Origin: Camphora micrantha
Lineage: Eukaryota > Streptophyta > Magnoliopsida > Laurales > Lauraceae
Reading direction: 5' to 3'
Assembly: GCA_003546025.1 (NCBI GenBank)
Contig: QPKB01000006.1
Span: 34,329,620 to 34,393,619, forward strand
Length of the DNA stretch: 64,000 nucleotides
Part shown: one piece after another, positions 1 to 13,400 of the stretch
Layout of the letters: each line of letters begins with the position of its first letter
Numbering within the stretch: the stretch's first letter is position 1
Notes under the pieces: model-generated
The model's database searches: none
What the model saw: only the letters and a program-made list of their open reading frames with translations
Told to the model about the DNA's origin: nothing
Position numbers and translations under genes: made by a program

Positions 1-3000
1 TACTTTGAACCCAAATGGATCTTAGTCATCATAATTTCTAAAGTACATGACTAGAGAAAAGATCATTGACGTTAATGCTCTACGCTGATTAGAGACATTG
101 TGTAGTGTACGTAAATACATAGTTCGAACCTCTTGCTAAAAAAAAAAAAAAAAACTCGTGAAAATAAATAGATGAGGGACAAGTGAGACTCAATGGGTTT
201 GTGGGCCCAATCCTTGCCAACCAAGTAGCCAGCTCTTACGCAGGACCCCAACTCACCCCTTTTCTTCTCTCAGGTTTTTTTTTTTTCTTCTCCTCCTCCT
301 CTAAGTTTCTCTGCTCAATTAATTCTGCCCCTTCTCCTTCCCCGTTACTTTGTATACTTTCATAGGTAATCCAGTAAAATGTCATATGAACTTTTGTGTT
401 GATAATGAAGTGAAACGAACTAGTTACCATTCATAGTAGATCTACTGTAAGATGATCATAACTAGCTTGATTTGCATGCACACTGCTCCATACCTGACCC
501 GTGACTGTTGTGGTATTTGATTCCAAATCCGCCCACAGGATTTGAACACATAATTTGTGGATGAGTATTTTTGCCCACGCTAATGAAGTTGTATGTATAA
601 AATCCTACTTAGTAATATATAAAGTAAAGACAATCAGTGAGGGCAGGTCAATCATTGCTAAAACTAGAACCCGCTCTACACCCGATTTGAGTCGCAAACA
701 CACATCCAAACCTGCCCCTAATAGGAGTGGGTTGGGGCGGTTCCCATTTAAACATGTCCCATCGTCATCCCTAGTGGTCTCAATGAAAAATATGGAGATT
801 TTGCACTGGGTATCACTTTGTGACATTTTAATTTACCAATATGGTCGGTGGGCATTGAGCAACCGATCCTTGTCAAATAGATTAATTTTGATGGTCTCTT
901 GTCTTAATGTGACATAAATTAGTGGAGAATGTGTGAATGCCTCTTAGAAGGTGCATTTTCCCCCCTTTTGCACTTCCTCCTAAGCATGAAGACGCCCTGT
1001 GATACTACTAAGATCTGATTAACATTGCCCAAGAGTCGAAGACTAGTGATTATTACACTTTAATCTTTAGCTTTGGCCCCATACATGGAAGGTAAGGATT
1101 GAGAATTATGCATAGCATTTTATCCCCCTACATGGAAGGTGTGGGTTGAAAATTATGCATGGCATGCCATGCGAATGCCTACTGGAGAAAATCCTTATGA
1201 AAGTCCATGTGGTCTTCTTTAATATATTTAGAATTAATAAAAAATTTAAAATTATACATTGGCGCTATTATTGAAAAGTTTATCAATGACATGTTGAAAA
1301 TTAAAAGAAAAGGAATAAGCTAAAGAGGATATGAAAGAAAGTAATAAGGAGGTTGACAGCCTCTTCAAGAAAAGAGACAGGTTGAAGAAGACATAACTGG
1401 AAATATTAATAATGATAGATTTGAAGAAATGCAATATATCGATGATTTATTCTAAAATAGTCTTGAATGATAAAATGGTATTCATGTACTTAATCCCAAC
1501 ATTATTAAAATAAAGCGATGACGATGATGACGACGACGCGGCGGCATCTACATGGGAAGTACACGTACCCATTATAAATAACAGAGGACTAAGAGGGGGT
1601 GGGAAGAAGGGGGACTCCAAGCATTTATAACGAGAAAGTTTAGACACACTTGACCCAGACCCTCTAAAAGTTGTCACTGTGAACCAAGGAAGTTAAGGTA
1701 TGGGGAATAAGAAAAAGCTATGACAGGCATCCTTTTTCCTATCCTCTAAAAAGCTGCCAATAAATCACTTAAAAATATCAACCTTTGATCTGGTCAACAG
1801 CTTCAAGAGCAAGATGACTGTGGGGATTGGGCCTTTAAAGTGAGAAGTCATATGTAATGAGTAACAATTGTGAGTGATTTCTGCCAAAAAAAAAAAAAAA
1901 AACTGCTGTTTAGAAAGACAGTATTTATTATCTTGAGTATGTTTTCTCTGTATGTGAGTGATTTTTCCTTTTTTGGGTAAATAAGTGAGTGATTGTAAGG
2001 GTCAGAGAAATAAGTGATTTAAGATGATATGAGAGGAAAATTCTCAAGTGAGAGACATTAGCCAAAGCAGTTCCATTGAATTTGTAGGTGCTCTAGTTGA
2101 CCTAAACCTCAAAAAATCCCTTCTATCTTCATCATAGTTTTTGTTTTATATTTGTTGCAAATCTAGAATCCTCCGAGTCCATAGTTATAAACCCGGCCTT
2201 CTTTGGGTCAACCTTTAAAATCTAAAATGCTTACAATTATTGTCCCATCTTCTATGGGATAAATTTAACTCCATGTTTAGCAACAGTAGAGTAAAAGGAG
2301 AGTTAAAGAAAGGGCTGATATAACATAAGATTTTACTTTATATATAGGTGTTTGGATGAAAGAGTAAAGGGCCGGAGAGTAAAATTGACGTGATATAAAA
2401 TCTTACTTCATGGGTGTTAAGTTGCCGCTTTCCCCTCTCTACCCCTTTTTATTCTGCTTGGATAAATTGGGGAGAAATAAAATTTTGGCTTACAGTGCTT
2501 TTTACTCATACCCCTTCCTCTTTAATGTTATTCATGGTTTGAACTGTACCCTTTTCTAATTAAAGTGAAATTTTGAGCTAGTACATTTTCAAGCAATTCA
2601 GGATTCTTAGCAATGAGCTTAAATAACTCTCCAAGACCTGCAATATATTTGCTTTTGTTAATGGTCATTAGTTAGATAAGTGATATATAAAGAGTAGTCA
2701 GATTTTCTTTTAGCAAAATACTATTCTTAAAATGGTTGAGTCTAATTACTAATAACTGTTTTCTCTACACAATACCTCTTCTCGGGAAGCATATTTCAAC
2801 TAGCGTTTCCATATTTTCACACGCAGACGCTTTTAATGATTCCTATCATTTACTACACAACACAGGCATCCGCATCTCTCTAGAGTAGAATAAAGTAACA
2901 AAGGTTAAGCATGGAGTAGAATAAAGTATCCAATTGTGAAAAGCTGAGGACAAGCTAGTATTGGGGTCATAACAAAGGTCAATTATGTGAAGAATTTTTA

Positions 3001-3083
3001 ATATCCGTCGTTCACAAAGCAGATCCCCCTAAATTAAAAGGACTGATCTCAACCGTGGGCGTAGTACCTATTGAAAACTCAAG
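1..3083. other. Non-coding stretch, no gene recognised
   Basis: No open frame here resembles a known protein; the short frames are not supported by the second copy. The first 1.4-1.6 kb differs from 26608-28180 mainly by single-base insertions and deletions every few tens of bases, whereas later parts differ mainly by substitutions. Poly-A and poly-T tracts are present. It may be upstream flank of the PDLP gene or transposon relic. Confidence 0.6.
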
Positions 3084-3325
3084 CTACTTAAAATGAACAC
3101 TCTTACCTTGCATGGGGATGTCCCCAACTCCAATAGGAGTTTGCCCCCACACGTAAAATTGACCGTATGATGAAAAACGTAATTAACTCAATGTTATGTA
3201 TTATTAATTAGATTGATTAAACATGGCATTCATCATATAGTCAATCTTATAGTAGTGTGAACTCCTATTATAGAGTAAAGTTTAAGGACATCTCATGTAT
3301 GATGAGGGTGTTCATTTTGAGCATT
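3084..3325. mobile_element. MITE-like foldback element (copy 1)
   Basis: The left end (acttaaaatgaacactctta, then a block ending aataggagtt) and the right end (gaactcctatt to gttcattttgag) are imperfect inverted repeats of roughly 65-70 bp around an AT-rich centre. There is no coding capacity. Size and shape fit a miniature inverted-repeat element. No unambiguous target-site duplication was found, so the superfamily is open. The same element is at 29738-29978. Confidence 0.6.
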
Positions 3326-5957
3326 TCAGATTTACAATAAGTTGGCCTTCCATGGAGTTCCACTTTGTCTACTCAAGAATTTTCTATGTAATAAACTTAG
3401 AGGATCCAAAATCTTTAACAAACATAATGAACGAGAAATTGATATGAATATTTGGAGATGGACCCCAAGGCATTTGACATTTTTATTTTATGTAGCCGAC
3501 CACAACATAGTTGGAACAAGACTTGATGATGATATATATACATATATATATATATATATATTGAAAGGTAGGTTTTTTTTTTTTAAATGTATTATAAAAA
3601 TGTGAAAGATGAAGATTTTTTATAACAAAGGAAAGACAAATTTTTAATACGAGCATAATTTTCCAAGTGTGGTGGAATTTATTCTCATAGAGAGAATAAG
3701 ATCCTAAGTGGCAAACTTAAATCACCTTTTTTTTTTTTTTTTTTTTGAATTCATAAACACAAAGTAACAACAACAACCAACGAAAGAGGGGACGAAACAC
3801 AACCCTACCAAGAATGAAGATTACACATGACCCATCTTACATTATCACTCTTCAAAAAGAAATTCCTCTTGTAGCCAAAGCATGGTTGAGCCAGATAATG
3901 ACCAGAACTCACAAAGATTTTCCATTGATGGTTTACTTTTCTGTTGACTTTACTCATTTGCACATTATCTTCCACATTTTTCTCATCTCGTGCCTCACCA
4001 CTTATATAAAGATAATAAATATTGTCTAACTTTCCTAGGCGCTTGAACTGAGATTTTAGCCGCCTAGGCTAGACCCAGGCGTGGGTTTTGGAAACATAGT
4101 TAATTGTGCTAATCTTCCATCTTAATATCTTAAAGTCCCATTCCAAACTGGGATATTAGCACATGAGTATATGAATTTTGCAAAATTGAATTCGGCGTGG
4201 GCCTAATTTTGTGGCCCTTTGGCTGGATCTTGGACTAAATATTGGTTGACCCAATAATAAAACGGACCGAAATAGGACAAGTTTCAGGTCGTTCTAACCC
4301 GGCCCATGAATACCCCAAGCTGGCATCCTGCAAAAGAGACCTTTAGCATTTGGGGAGCAGTGTTGCTATAGCAGTCATAACAATTTAACAGATATGGGCC
4401 CTCTCTAGTATCTATTTTTATTGAAAGAAGGTTTTTGTTCTTTAAACAGGTCATTGGCTGACCAATTTTAAATCAGGCCCTTAAGGTCACACAAGTAGGC
4501 CCACATGTACACTTATGCTTTGTTCCTTTCTTTATCTGTGTTTGAATAAGTGGATTAACAATCGGATCGTACCCTATGCTTTTATGCCCATGTTGTGACA
4601 TTCGAATATGTTCTCTTACCTATGGATGATGGTACTAGTTTTTCATTTGTTCATGGTTAGCACTTAAAGAGCTATGGGTGGTGGGACCAACCATCCCATT
4701 CCCAACTTTTTCAGCATTTGTGTCACAAGCTGAGCCCAAATTAGATGGCAATGGGTCAGTCAGATTGTGCCCATTCTGCACCCATACCTGCTGAAATTGA
4801 ATTAGTGGTAAAAGCTTACCTGACCCGAATTTCAATAAAAGGTCCAAATAGGAAATGTTCAGATGAAAACCATCCACAGATTTTAAATTGATCATATAAC
4901 CCAATTTTCTGTGCCATATGGCCGGAGCCCTTTACGCTTGCTAATACTCCATGTATTGCCAAAGACCCAAACCTCTTTTTTATGATAAGGAACCCACCGA
5001 CTATTTTACGGTTGATAATTGGTAAAACCTCGGATATAAAACATCACCTACTAACATTGTAAATTAGGCAGGACTCCAAACGGTTCGAAGTCAGGACCTT
5101 CGGCTCATTATTGGACTTTCCAACCATTCGAACAATTTAAGTGTGGGTAAGACCCAAACTTTTTGCACTCATCTAACCGTTGCTCCTTGTGATGGATAAA
5201 AATGGAGAGACAGAATTTATATAGCTAAACCCAATATAGTTAAGAAATGGCATTGATGACTTTGATGATCTAACATTTACTCGCAATTGGATTAAAATAA
5301 ATAAATAAACTACTGCCTTCTAAAAACATGAAATATGAGGGCCTCTTCCCATCTAGCTGGTGCCCTACCACGGTTTGCAGTGTATAAAATATATACAGGT
5401 GTCCATGCAGTAGGCTAAAAACCTTACCTGAAAGATAAAAGAGTGTCTGAATATTGTCAATGAGGCTACCATATCTTCCTTCCCTGGTCTATTTGAAATT
5501 CCGGCCTGTTAACCGAACTTCTGTACATTGGACTTTGTCAATTCTTTGGTTACCATTAAATATTAGATCCCTATGGATCAAAACTCAAAAGGCTAAAATT
5601 TTGTCATGGTTGTTAAGTTCTCGAGGTACTGTGGCCCATCCATCACAGATCTGGTCGACAGTTCTTCTTCTTCTTCATTGTCTTCTTCTTCTTCTTTTGT
5701 TCTGCCTATGGGAAGCACTCTTTAGACATGCATGGCCACCTCTGGGCCCCACCATACCTTTTTGGGTCATTCACCAATACTAACCGTTGGGATGACCCTA
5801 ACAGCTGGTCAGTCAACCAACTTTTGACAATTGAAATGTTGAATGTGAACTGGGGCTCAGACTTCTCTTTTTCTTTTTTTCTTTTTATCCTAACCATCTC
5901 AGCTTATCTATCGACAACAGCCCCACTACATTAATGGTTCAGATCTGATAAACAAGT
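3326..5957. other. Intergenic DNA upstream of PDLP, no gene recognised
   Basis: This is AT-rich, with an (AT)n tract near 3533-3561 and a poly-T run near 3727-3746. Frames at 3342-3605 and 3814-4029 resemble no family I know and look like chance frames. Nothing else is supportable apart from a CTT-rich pyrimidine stretch near 5665-5700, which is longer in copy 2. Confidence 0.5.
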
Positions 5958-5967
5958 GCCACGTGTC
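5958..5967 (+). promoter_or_regulatory. G-box/ABRE-like element upstream of PDLP (copy 1)
   Basis: GCCACGTGTC contains the CACGTG core bound by plant bZIP and bHLH factors and matches the ABRE consensus. It lies about 330 bp upstream of the PDLP start codon and is unchanged in the second copy. A role in regulation is inferred. Confidence 0.4.
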
Positions 5968-6082
5968 ATCTGATGAGAGCACTTATATGTACTATCTCAG
6001 AAGAAAAAGGATGAAAATCTCTGGTACACGAGCAAAGGATCCCTTCTCCAACACACAAAAGATGAAGGTCTGTTGGGCCCTT

Positions 6083-6095
6083 TTGACCATTGACT
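6083..6095 (+). promoter_or_regulatory. Paired W-box cores upstream of PDLP (copy 1)
   Basis: TTGACC and TTGACT stand one base apart, about 200 bp before the start codon. TTGAC[CT] is the WRKY-binding W-box core, and close pairs are common in defence-responsive plant promoters. Copy 2 has the same pair at 32808-32820. Function is inferred from sequence only. Confidence 0.4.
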
Positions 6096-6294
6096 AGGGT
6101 GAAACCATCACAGATTTTGCAATTACAACCCTCCACAAAACAACACAAGTAGGCTTCCTTAATAAAGTTTAACCAAGGGCTCCACCCAAATGGGCTAGAA
6201 ACCACCAACTCTCCCCACACTTAAAACAAGCCACAAACCACAAAAGCTAAAGAACACAAACACACATTTAAAAAAAAAAAATTAGAAAGAGAAG

Positions 6295-7939
6295 ATGTGC
6301 AAGAGCCTTCACAAACACACACTTCTCTCCTTTGCAAACACCCTCCAAGCTCTCAGTCTCCCTTCCATCCTCATTTTCCTCTTCCCCCTACTGCAGACCT
6401 CTCACTGCCTATCCAAAGCCCATGTCTTCATCTATGGAGGCTGCTCTCAGAACAAGTACCAGCCCAACACCCCCTTCCAAGGCAACCTCAACAGCCTGCT
6501 ATCTTCCATATCCAGCTCTTCGACTCAGTTCTCCTACAACAGCTTCTCCATCGGCAACGGCACCTCTTCACCCCCAGAAGCCTCTGCATATGGACTTTAC
6601 CAATGCCGAGGCGATCTGACCATGCCCGAATGCGCTGAATGCGTGCAGAGCGCCGTCGGGCAGCTTGGGTTGATCTGCGTCGATGGTTATGGAGCTCAAC
6701 TGCAGTTGGATGGCTGTTATGTTAGGTATGAAAATGTAGACTTCTTGGGGAAGCTTGATATGACTATGTTCTTCAAGAAGTGCAGTCCGAGTACCAGCAA
6801 CGACGATGAGTTCTTCCGGCGAAGAGACGATGTTCTCGCCGACTTGCAGTCGGGGGTTGGTTTTCGAGTTAGAAGTCTGGGGGTTGTGGAGGGAGTTGCT
6901 CAGTGTACTGGGGACTTGAGCGCCGGGGACTGCTCGTCTTGTCTTGCAGAAGCTGTGGGGAAGCTCAAGAATGTTTGTGGGTCGGCGGCGGCCGTCGACG
7001 TCTTCTTGGCAAAGTGCTATGCTAGATACTGGGCCTCTGGTTACTATGCCACAGGTGCATGAAAACTCAAAACATTACTTTTGAATTCTCTTTCCTTCCT
7101 TGCATACTATTGATGACTTTGACCATGGTCAAAGCTGATTGGATTCGGATCGACCAATCAGAACTGTTGGATTTGAGTTAATCATGATCTGCATGCCCCG
7201 GCCCACAGACAGGTTTTGACAATTAAGTTGAGAGAATTGACTAAGCTTCTGTCCAAGATTTTTACTTGCCTCACACTTCCATTACCAACCAGGAGTTACC
7301 ACATTATTGCCTTCTGATGGTTTCTCATTTGATCTCTCTTTTCAATGAAATGATCACCAAAAGATATGTTTCAACTTTCAAAAGTATAGTGTATTGTGGT
7401 TGATGTACATTGAAGGGGTACATAATCATGTTCAAATTTTCCACCATGAAAAGAGACCATCTTTACCCAATTTAAAAAAGAAATCCTCATCAATCTCAAC
7501 CATGAGGTGGGCCAATCCCAACATGGGCACAAAAGAGGACTGAGAGTGGATGTTCTACTTTCATACAACTGTCCTTTAAAGTTGATTAATCAGAGATGCT
7601 TACAACCATTCAATTGAGATGGCCCACCAATGGACTCCGGATATGTTCTCTGTTCTTTTGTGCCTTCTCCTTTTCCTTTCTCCATTGATAAAGACTCTGA
7701 TCTCCACTGCTTTTTCTTTTGAAATTGTAGATTCTTCGAACGAGGACGAAGTGGGCAAAACTGTAGCAATAATAGTAGGCGTATTGGCCGGTGTGGCACT
7801 TTTCATAGTCCTACTCTCTTTTTTAAGAAGAACATTAGGCAAGCTCTTCTTCTCTCCCTCTTCTTTCTTCAATGGTCTTTTATACAAGTCTTCTACAACT
7901 TGAATTAAGAAATTGGTTGTATTCATGTGTGCAGGATAG
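6295..7939 (+). CDS. Plasmodesmata-located protein (two DUF26/Gnk2 domains plus TM), copy 1
   Basis: PDLPs are type I membrane proteins of plasmodesmata that regulate cell-to-cell flux, callose deposition and defence. Exon 1 (6295-7054) encodes a signal peptide (about residues 1-40) and two DUF26 ectodomains. Each has the C-x8-C-x2-C motif: CRGDLTMPECAEC and CTGDLSAGDCSSC. Exon 2 starts at 7731 after an AG acceptor and encodes DSSNEDEVGKTVAIIVGVLA, then one transmembrane helix ending LSFLRR. No kinase follows, which separates it from cysteine-rich receptor kinases. The C-terminus is uncertain. A GC donor after 7838 joined to the acceptor before 7935 puts a stop at 7937-7939 (290 residues). 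Reading through exon 2 ends instead at 7903 (310 residues). Both lengths suit the family. The start is the first ATG, preceded by an A-rich leader. The family assignment is firm; the last exon is inferred. Confidence 0.9.
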
Positions 7940-9181
7940 AGGACAAGATGTTGGTTTCTCCACTGGGGTGATGGGCTTCTTTGAATATTCTTTAGTGGAT
8001 CTTCTTTTGTCTGTTTGGGGTTTATTTATGATGTATTGCTGCACCACAAAAAGAATGCTGTCCTTTGGTGGTCTCCATCTCATCCAAAACCTTTATAACA
8101 GCTTCAAGAAGCTAGAGATTTCTTTAATGTTAAGTCCCTTTTGTAGGCCCTCTCTCTTTTTTTGGGGGGTGGGTCAGGATAACAATGTTTTCACACCTAA
8201 GAAAGTCCTTCCACTGGGAAAAATTGTTCAGATTCTCGTTACTTTGCCTCAATGCTTTCAGTATTGTCCACTTCCATTCATGAGTCATTTTGGTCAAAAA
8301 GCTTAGAGTCCACCTAGAATAAGCACCCACAGGCTCCACTGCAGATTTCAATTTTGAGTAAATGACAGAGAACTATGCCTAGGGGCCCCATCGAATCTTC
8401 ATAAACCAAAGTGCTGGCAAATAAATTGCACTTGGATAACCTTGTTTCCAGAACCAATTACTGGTAAACAGAGCTACATGTATTTAGATTTAGAAATAAA
8501 ATGAACACAATGCAACCAAGTTCAAAGATCCAGATGGGACCTGAGATTCGACTAAGAATTCACAAAACTGGCCCCAGATAGATAGGTTAACATTTCAATT
8601 ATGATGGTAATGCAGTAAGCTACTAAAGATGCTTACCAACTTTACCAAACAATGCATTTTTTGTTGTCAAGGACCCAATGTGGTTAATCCTCCTCAACTT
8701 TCAATTTCTTGAGATGCGGGCAATAGGATTTCACAACTCACACTGAGAGAATCATGGAGATGAATTCTCCACTAGCAACTTGTCTGGAACTGGAGTGGAA
8801 ATTAGTAGAGAGATAGGTTCTTGTTTTCATATATAGCAAGTACAACACATTAGGCCAACCCTGGATCTTTGGGGTGAGTCCCTAAGATGATAAATCGCAT
8901 CATGAAGGGAAATTGGTAAGTGTAGAATTCAGATCCATTGGGAAGCATCCATTGCCATTGTAACCTTACTACATTTGGGTATTACTCTAATTGAGAGCTC
9001 CAGTAATTTTAACTATTCAAGTTCAAGTCTCAAATTTATACACTGTTACCATGAGGCCCTGTTACTATAATAATATGCTTTTCAAGCCTTCTATTATTCT
9101 AGCAGCCTATAGAGTTTCTTAGGAGAGGAAAAAAGGGAACATACAAGTTACATTTTATAAAAACTCAGACTTCCACCATGA
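7940..9181. other. Convergent intergenic region between PDLP and legumain
   Basis: PDLP (+) and legumain (-) converge here, so the 3' UTRs of both probably lie in this stretch. The open frame running to 8306 overlaps the PDLP 3' region and resembles no known protein. No other gene or clear repeat was seen. Confidence 0.5.
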
Positions 9182-10415
9182 TTAAGCACTGTGACCTCGG
9201 CTTGACACGCTCCATGACCCAACAATATAGCCACTGCAGGCCTTCTTAGAAGCCACCTCCATCTGATCCTTGGGGATTCCTTTGTTGCAGATATTCGCAA
9301 ATGCACGCATGTGTTTCATGCCATATTGGGTGAGGGACCCACAATGAGTCTCAAACACTCGAACCTGCAGTTCAGATTTCATTATGTCATGAAGTGCAAG
9401 GATTAAAAGTAACATAATTCTTCATACGTGACAAAAACTACAAAAGTTGATGAATTCAGGTATTTGTATCAGAGGTAAACCAGAAATCAATGGGTGCATC
9501 CTATGCAACAGGAGACGACCATATCAGGTAGTTTCTACATTCAACCCGTCAGACTATATAGAAAACAAAAATGCTTTGGTGTTTCGATCTTTCGAAGAGG
9601 AAACCGTGCACATTTGGATTCCAAGTAATTTGGACACCAGGCAGAATTATTTGTTATCTGTTCTGTTACACGTGTACTACGTGATGATCTCCTCAAAACC
9701 ATCATTACATACTTGTTCGCAGTGGGTCAGTGACCCAACAGACAAATGGAACAAACAGGTGGAGGTAACAAGCCTCCCAGGGGTTTCGAATAGCGGTGTT
9801 GTATATAAGATAAATTACTCTGATACCTTGTTATTAACCAATAACACCAAAATCTCGAGTTGTTAGTGAAATGGCATAACAATTTATATCAACAAAACCA
9901 CCCTAGAAATAACGAAGTATGAAAAAAGAAAATAAATTCATTACCATTGCTTTTAAGCAGCCCCAGTCATCAACCAGTGCACGTCCGAGTGGCCTCTTGG
10001 CCTTGAGGATTGATGGACCTTGTGGTCCAAAAAGAAACCCCCCGATATCCTCAACACTGCTGTCAAGATGCATTCGGTGTGTCAGAATCTCCATGAACTC
10101 CTTCAGTATTTTCACCTTGTTTTCTGATCCATCCTCTAGTTGTTTATACTGAAAAGTAGGCAAATGACATGATGAATCATGAGATGAAAATCACATTATC
10201 TGAAATGGGCCAAAAAAGTATCGATACATTTTACCAAAAAAAAAAAAAAAATGTATCTATACATTTTTTAATGTAGAGTTAATGTAATCCAACGTGTATC
10301 ATAGATTTGTATTAAGGTTATATTATAGTACATATATGAGTTGTAGATGGGTCAGGATCTCTACACTTTAGGGATGCATACAGAGTCAAGATGGATACAA
10401 ACATAGAAAGAGATC

Positions 10416-10453
<38 letters not shown>

Positions 10454-13400
10454 TGTAATTTATCATTATCTATCACGATTTGTAGGTCCTATAGTTAACC
10501 GAGAGCTGGGTTGGCTAACATTTAATGCGCAAGTTAAAGATCAAAACCTCAACAACACTAGCAATCCCCTGTAAAAGTTGACAAAATGTCATGGTTTTCC
10601 TGTTATGTTACCTACAAAAACAAGAATGATTAATCTAGTTATAACATGTGTATTCCAACTGTTCTCATTAGTAAAGAGGATTTAGGGACTCTATTGCATG
10701 ATTGCTTGTACACTTTGTTTTGATGTGTATCACTATGTGCTGGTAAGCCGGTTAGGGACATGGGTGAGAGAGAGTTCGTGAGTTCGAGTCGTCCACATAG
10801 GAAATAAATTTAAAAGAAATACCAAAATCTCACGTTGTCAGCTTCATATAGTCTTCCATGTGTCATGTAGATGTAGACACCAGTCACTAGTGTCACTAAA
10901 ATGTAGTCTTTGAAACCCTTTTCCTCTCACATTCTAGATTCTCAGTAAGTCCCCCATGTTGTCTAAGTTTCCCCATAAAATCCAGCTGCATTAGCTGTCC
11001 CATCCTTGTTCTTTTTTTACTGAAAATGAAGATTCAGTAACAAGAAGCAAAAGAGCAAAGACAGCTACTTCTTCATATATTTCCACTTACATGAACACAT
11101 ATCTTGCCACTGGAATAAAAATACAATAGCTTGTAAACTGTAATTTAGTCCAAACATGTTCGGTATCCGTCATCTTTCATGTCCAAAGGAAAAGGAATTA
11201 GAAAGAAAAGGTATACTGTTAGGACTAGGGGTGACAATGGTAAAATGTATAGGCACATTTATTAATCTGGTAGAAAATGTAAACTCAAAACGCAACCTGG
11301 AAATTAAAAGGGTCGACCCAAAACCACAATTAACAGGTCGGGTTTGGGTTGGGTGGCAGGATATAGTGTAATTTGTCTGGTTGGATTGAATTCGGGTCTG
11401 GTTGGCAAGTCAATAACAGCAGTGGATTCAACCTAAACACAACCCATTGATTAATCAGGATAGAGTGTCAACCCGAACCCTAAATTACCGGGTCAAATTC
11501 AGGTCATGTTATTTCAAGGACATTTACATGATAATCTTGAAAAACAGTTGAAGCTTCAGGAGGGCTAAAGAAGGGAACTCACCCTGTTCCACATGAAAAG
11601 AAGATCTGCATCTCTTTGGTTGATAGCCTCCATATTTGTATAGGGAGTAGGCGTATTCTGGGTAATACTTTTGCTGGAAGGGTCAAAACCTTGATACAAA
11701 TACAGATCCTCAGATTTCATGCTTTTGTTGCCGTATTCCATGACGTGGGATCCAGCATTGTAAGTGTTGTAGTTTGAAGTGCGATCTTTAACCTGCACAA
11801 GTGAACATCTCCAATCATGTAATGCACCCATGGTGGAGCTAAGTGGAACCAGTGACTAAGTCAATGGTGGGATAGGAACACTTGTTCATCACTCCTGTAT
11901 ATCTCATCACCACACAGTATACTTTTTGAGGACAAAAAAAAGGAAAGAACCATTTACATCTTACCGCCTCGTACTGCTGTTTTATTGTTTCCTTCCTGAG
12001 ATCATGAGACTCACTGTGAAATAAAAATAACTATTTATCAGGGAAACAATTTGTATTCAAGTATGATGTAAGCCATCTCATTACATAATACATGCTAAAA
12101 GTTATCAATGACAACATAGATGAGTACTTTCTAAGGGCTTCCTGATATTTTGTTACTTCAGCAGCTGTTTAGGAATGGGGAAATAATGCATGGCTCACAT
12201 CCCTGCTTTCATTCTAATTAATTGTAGTAGAAGTGAAAATACATGCAATTAGTTTTAGAATGACAATTCAGGCAGCTGCAAATCTTTCATCATCTTACAG
12301 ATTTCTCCCTGGATAAATACATGAGCATGGTCAGAGTAAAGGGTAGAGTCAGGTTCACTCAATTTTACTAAACCACTGCAAACTGAGAACTTGACATGTT
12401 AAGGTGATTGAAAGTGGGAAATACTTGATTAGGTGACACAATTTTTGAAAAGAAGCTAAATATTTGAGACTGCTTTTGAAATTTGGTGAATAGACAAATA
12501 TATATGAATTTGATTTAAGTAAAATCAAGTTGAGGAAAACAACACTGAAAGATTTAGAAATGGGGGCTTTCTAAAGACCGAGCTATGGCCGACTTTTCTT
12601 GATAGGCTTGTTAAGAAGACTGGTCCCAGTTTCAAGTTATATATGGGACATTCATATGGGATTGGAATAGTACCTCTCCTAGCATGTTTCACAAATGCCC
12701 ACCATATGTTGGACAACTTTGTAAAGAAGGAATGGGATAATGATAGTTTGTCAATCAAGGGTTGATCTGACACATACCATATTGAACATTTTGGAAGAAT
12801 AATTAGTTACGGTCCCTCTGTGCATTTGGGTCAGTATGGTAATAGTATATTCAGATTCTCTGATATTGATTTGGGTTGAGAAGTTGGGAAAACAGTGTTC
12901 CAACTGATCTGATTTCTGATCTCCTTGCTGCTCCCTAGTTGGTTTGGCCTGGCTTCATATGGTGTTACCGGCTGATGCACTCCACGTATCCATTGGTTAG
13001 TGGAATTTCATGGTGAAGCTTGAAATTCTTGACTATGGCATGCTTGTCTTCTTCAAGGGAGGCAATTGCACATCGGATGATTTTGCGGCATATTTGAAGG
13101 TGGTCGGTTATCCGATGTCAGATGACCTATTTGTGCACTCCATAGCAGAATGTAGCAGTGAAGCGGCAGAACCGACATCTAATTGAAACCACCAGGAGAA
13201 TGATACACATGAGGAATGTGCTAGGAAAATTCTGGAACAAGTGCTTGGGGACAACAATACACAACCAACCAGCCACGTCAAGCAAAGTTGGGGTTCATCT
13301 CATCATATTAGAAGCTATGGAAGATTTAACCGATGGTAAGTCACTACAGTTTTTCGTTGTGCATGCTATGTACTTATTTCCGAAAAACTTTGCAGTTGGT

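Noticed and set aside
3342..4029. Possible small genes at 3342-3605 and 3814-4029, repeated in copy 2
   Set aside because: Conservation merely reflects the recent duplication; no family resemblance, and one frame runs through an AT microsatellite.
6297..6638. Two further open frames (6297-6638, 6332-6619) overlapping PDLP exon 1
   Set aside because: They are alternate frames of a clearly coding exon and have no domain of their own.
6295..7939. Cysteine-rich receptor-like kinase instead of PDLP
   Set aside because: Both begin with two DUF26 domains, but here the transmembrane helix is followed by a stop within a few residues and no kinase exons are found downstream.
7872..8306. 144-residue open frame downstream of PDLP
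   Set aside because: It overlaps the PDLP 3' part, resembles nothing known, and probably lies in 3' UTR.
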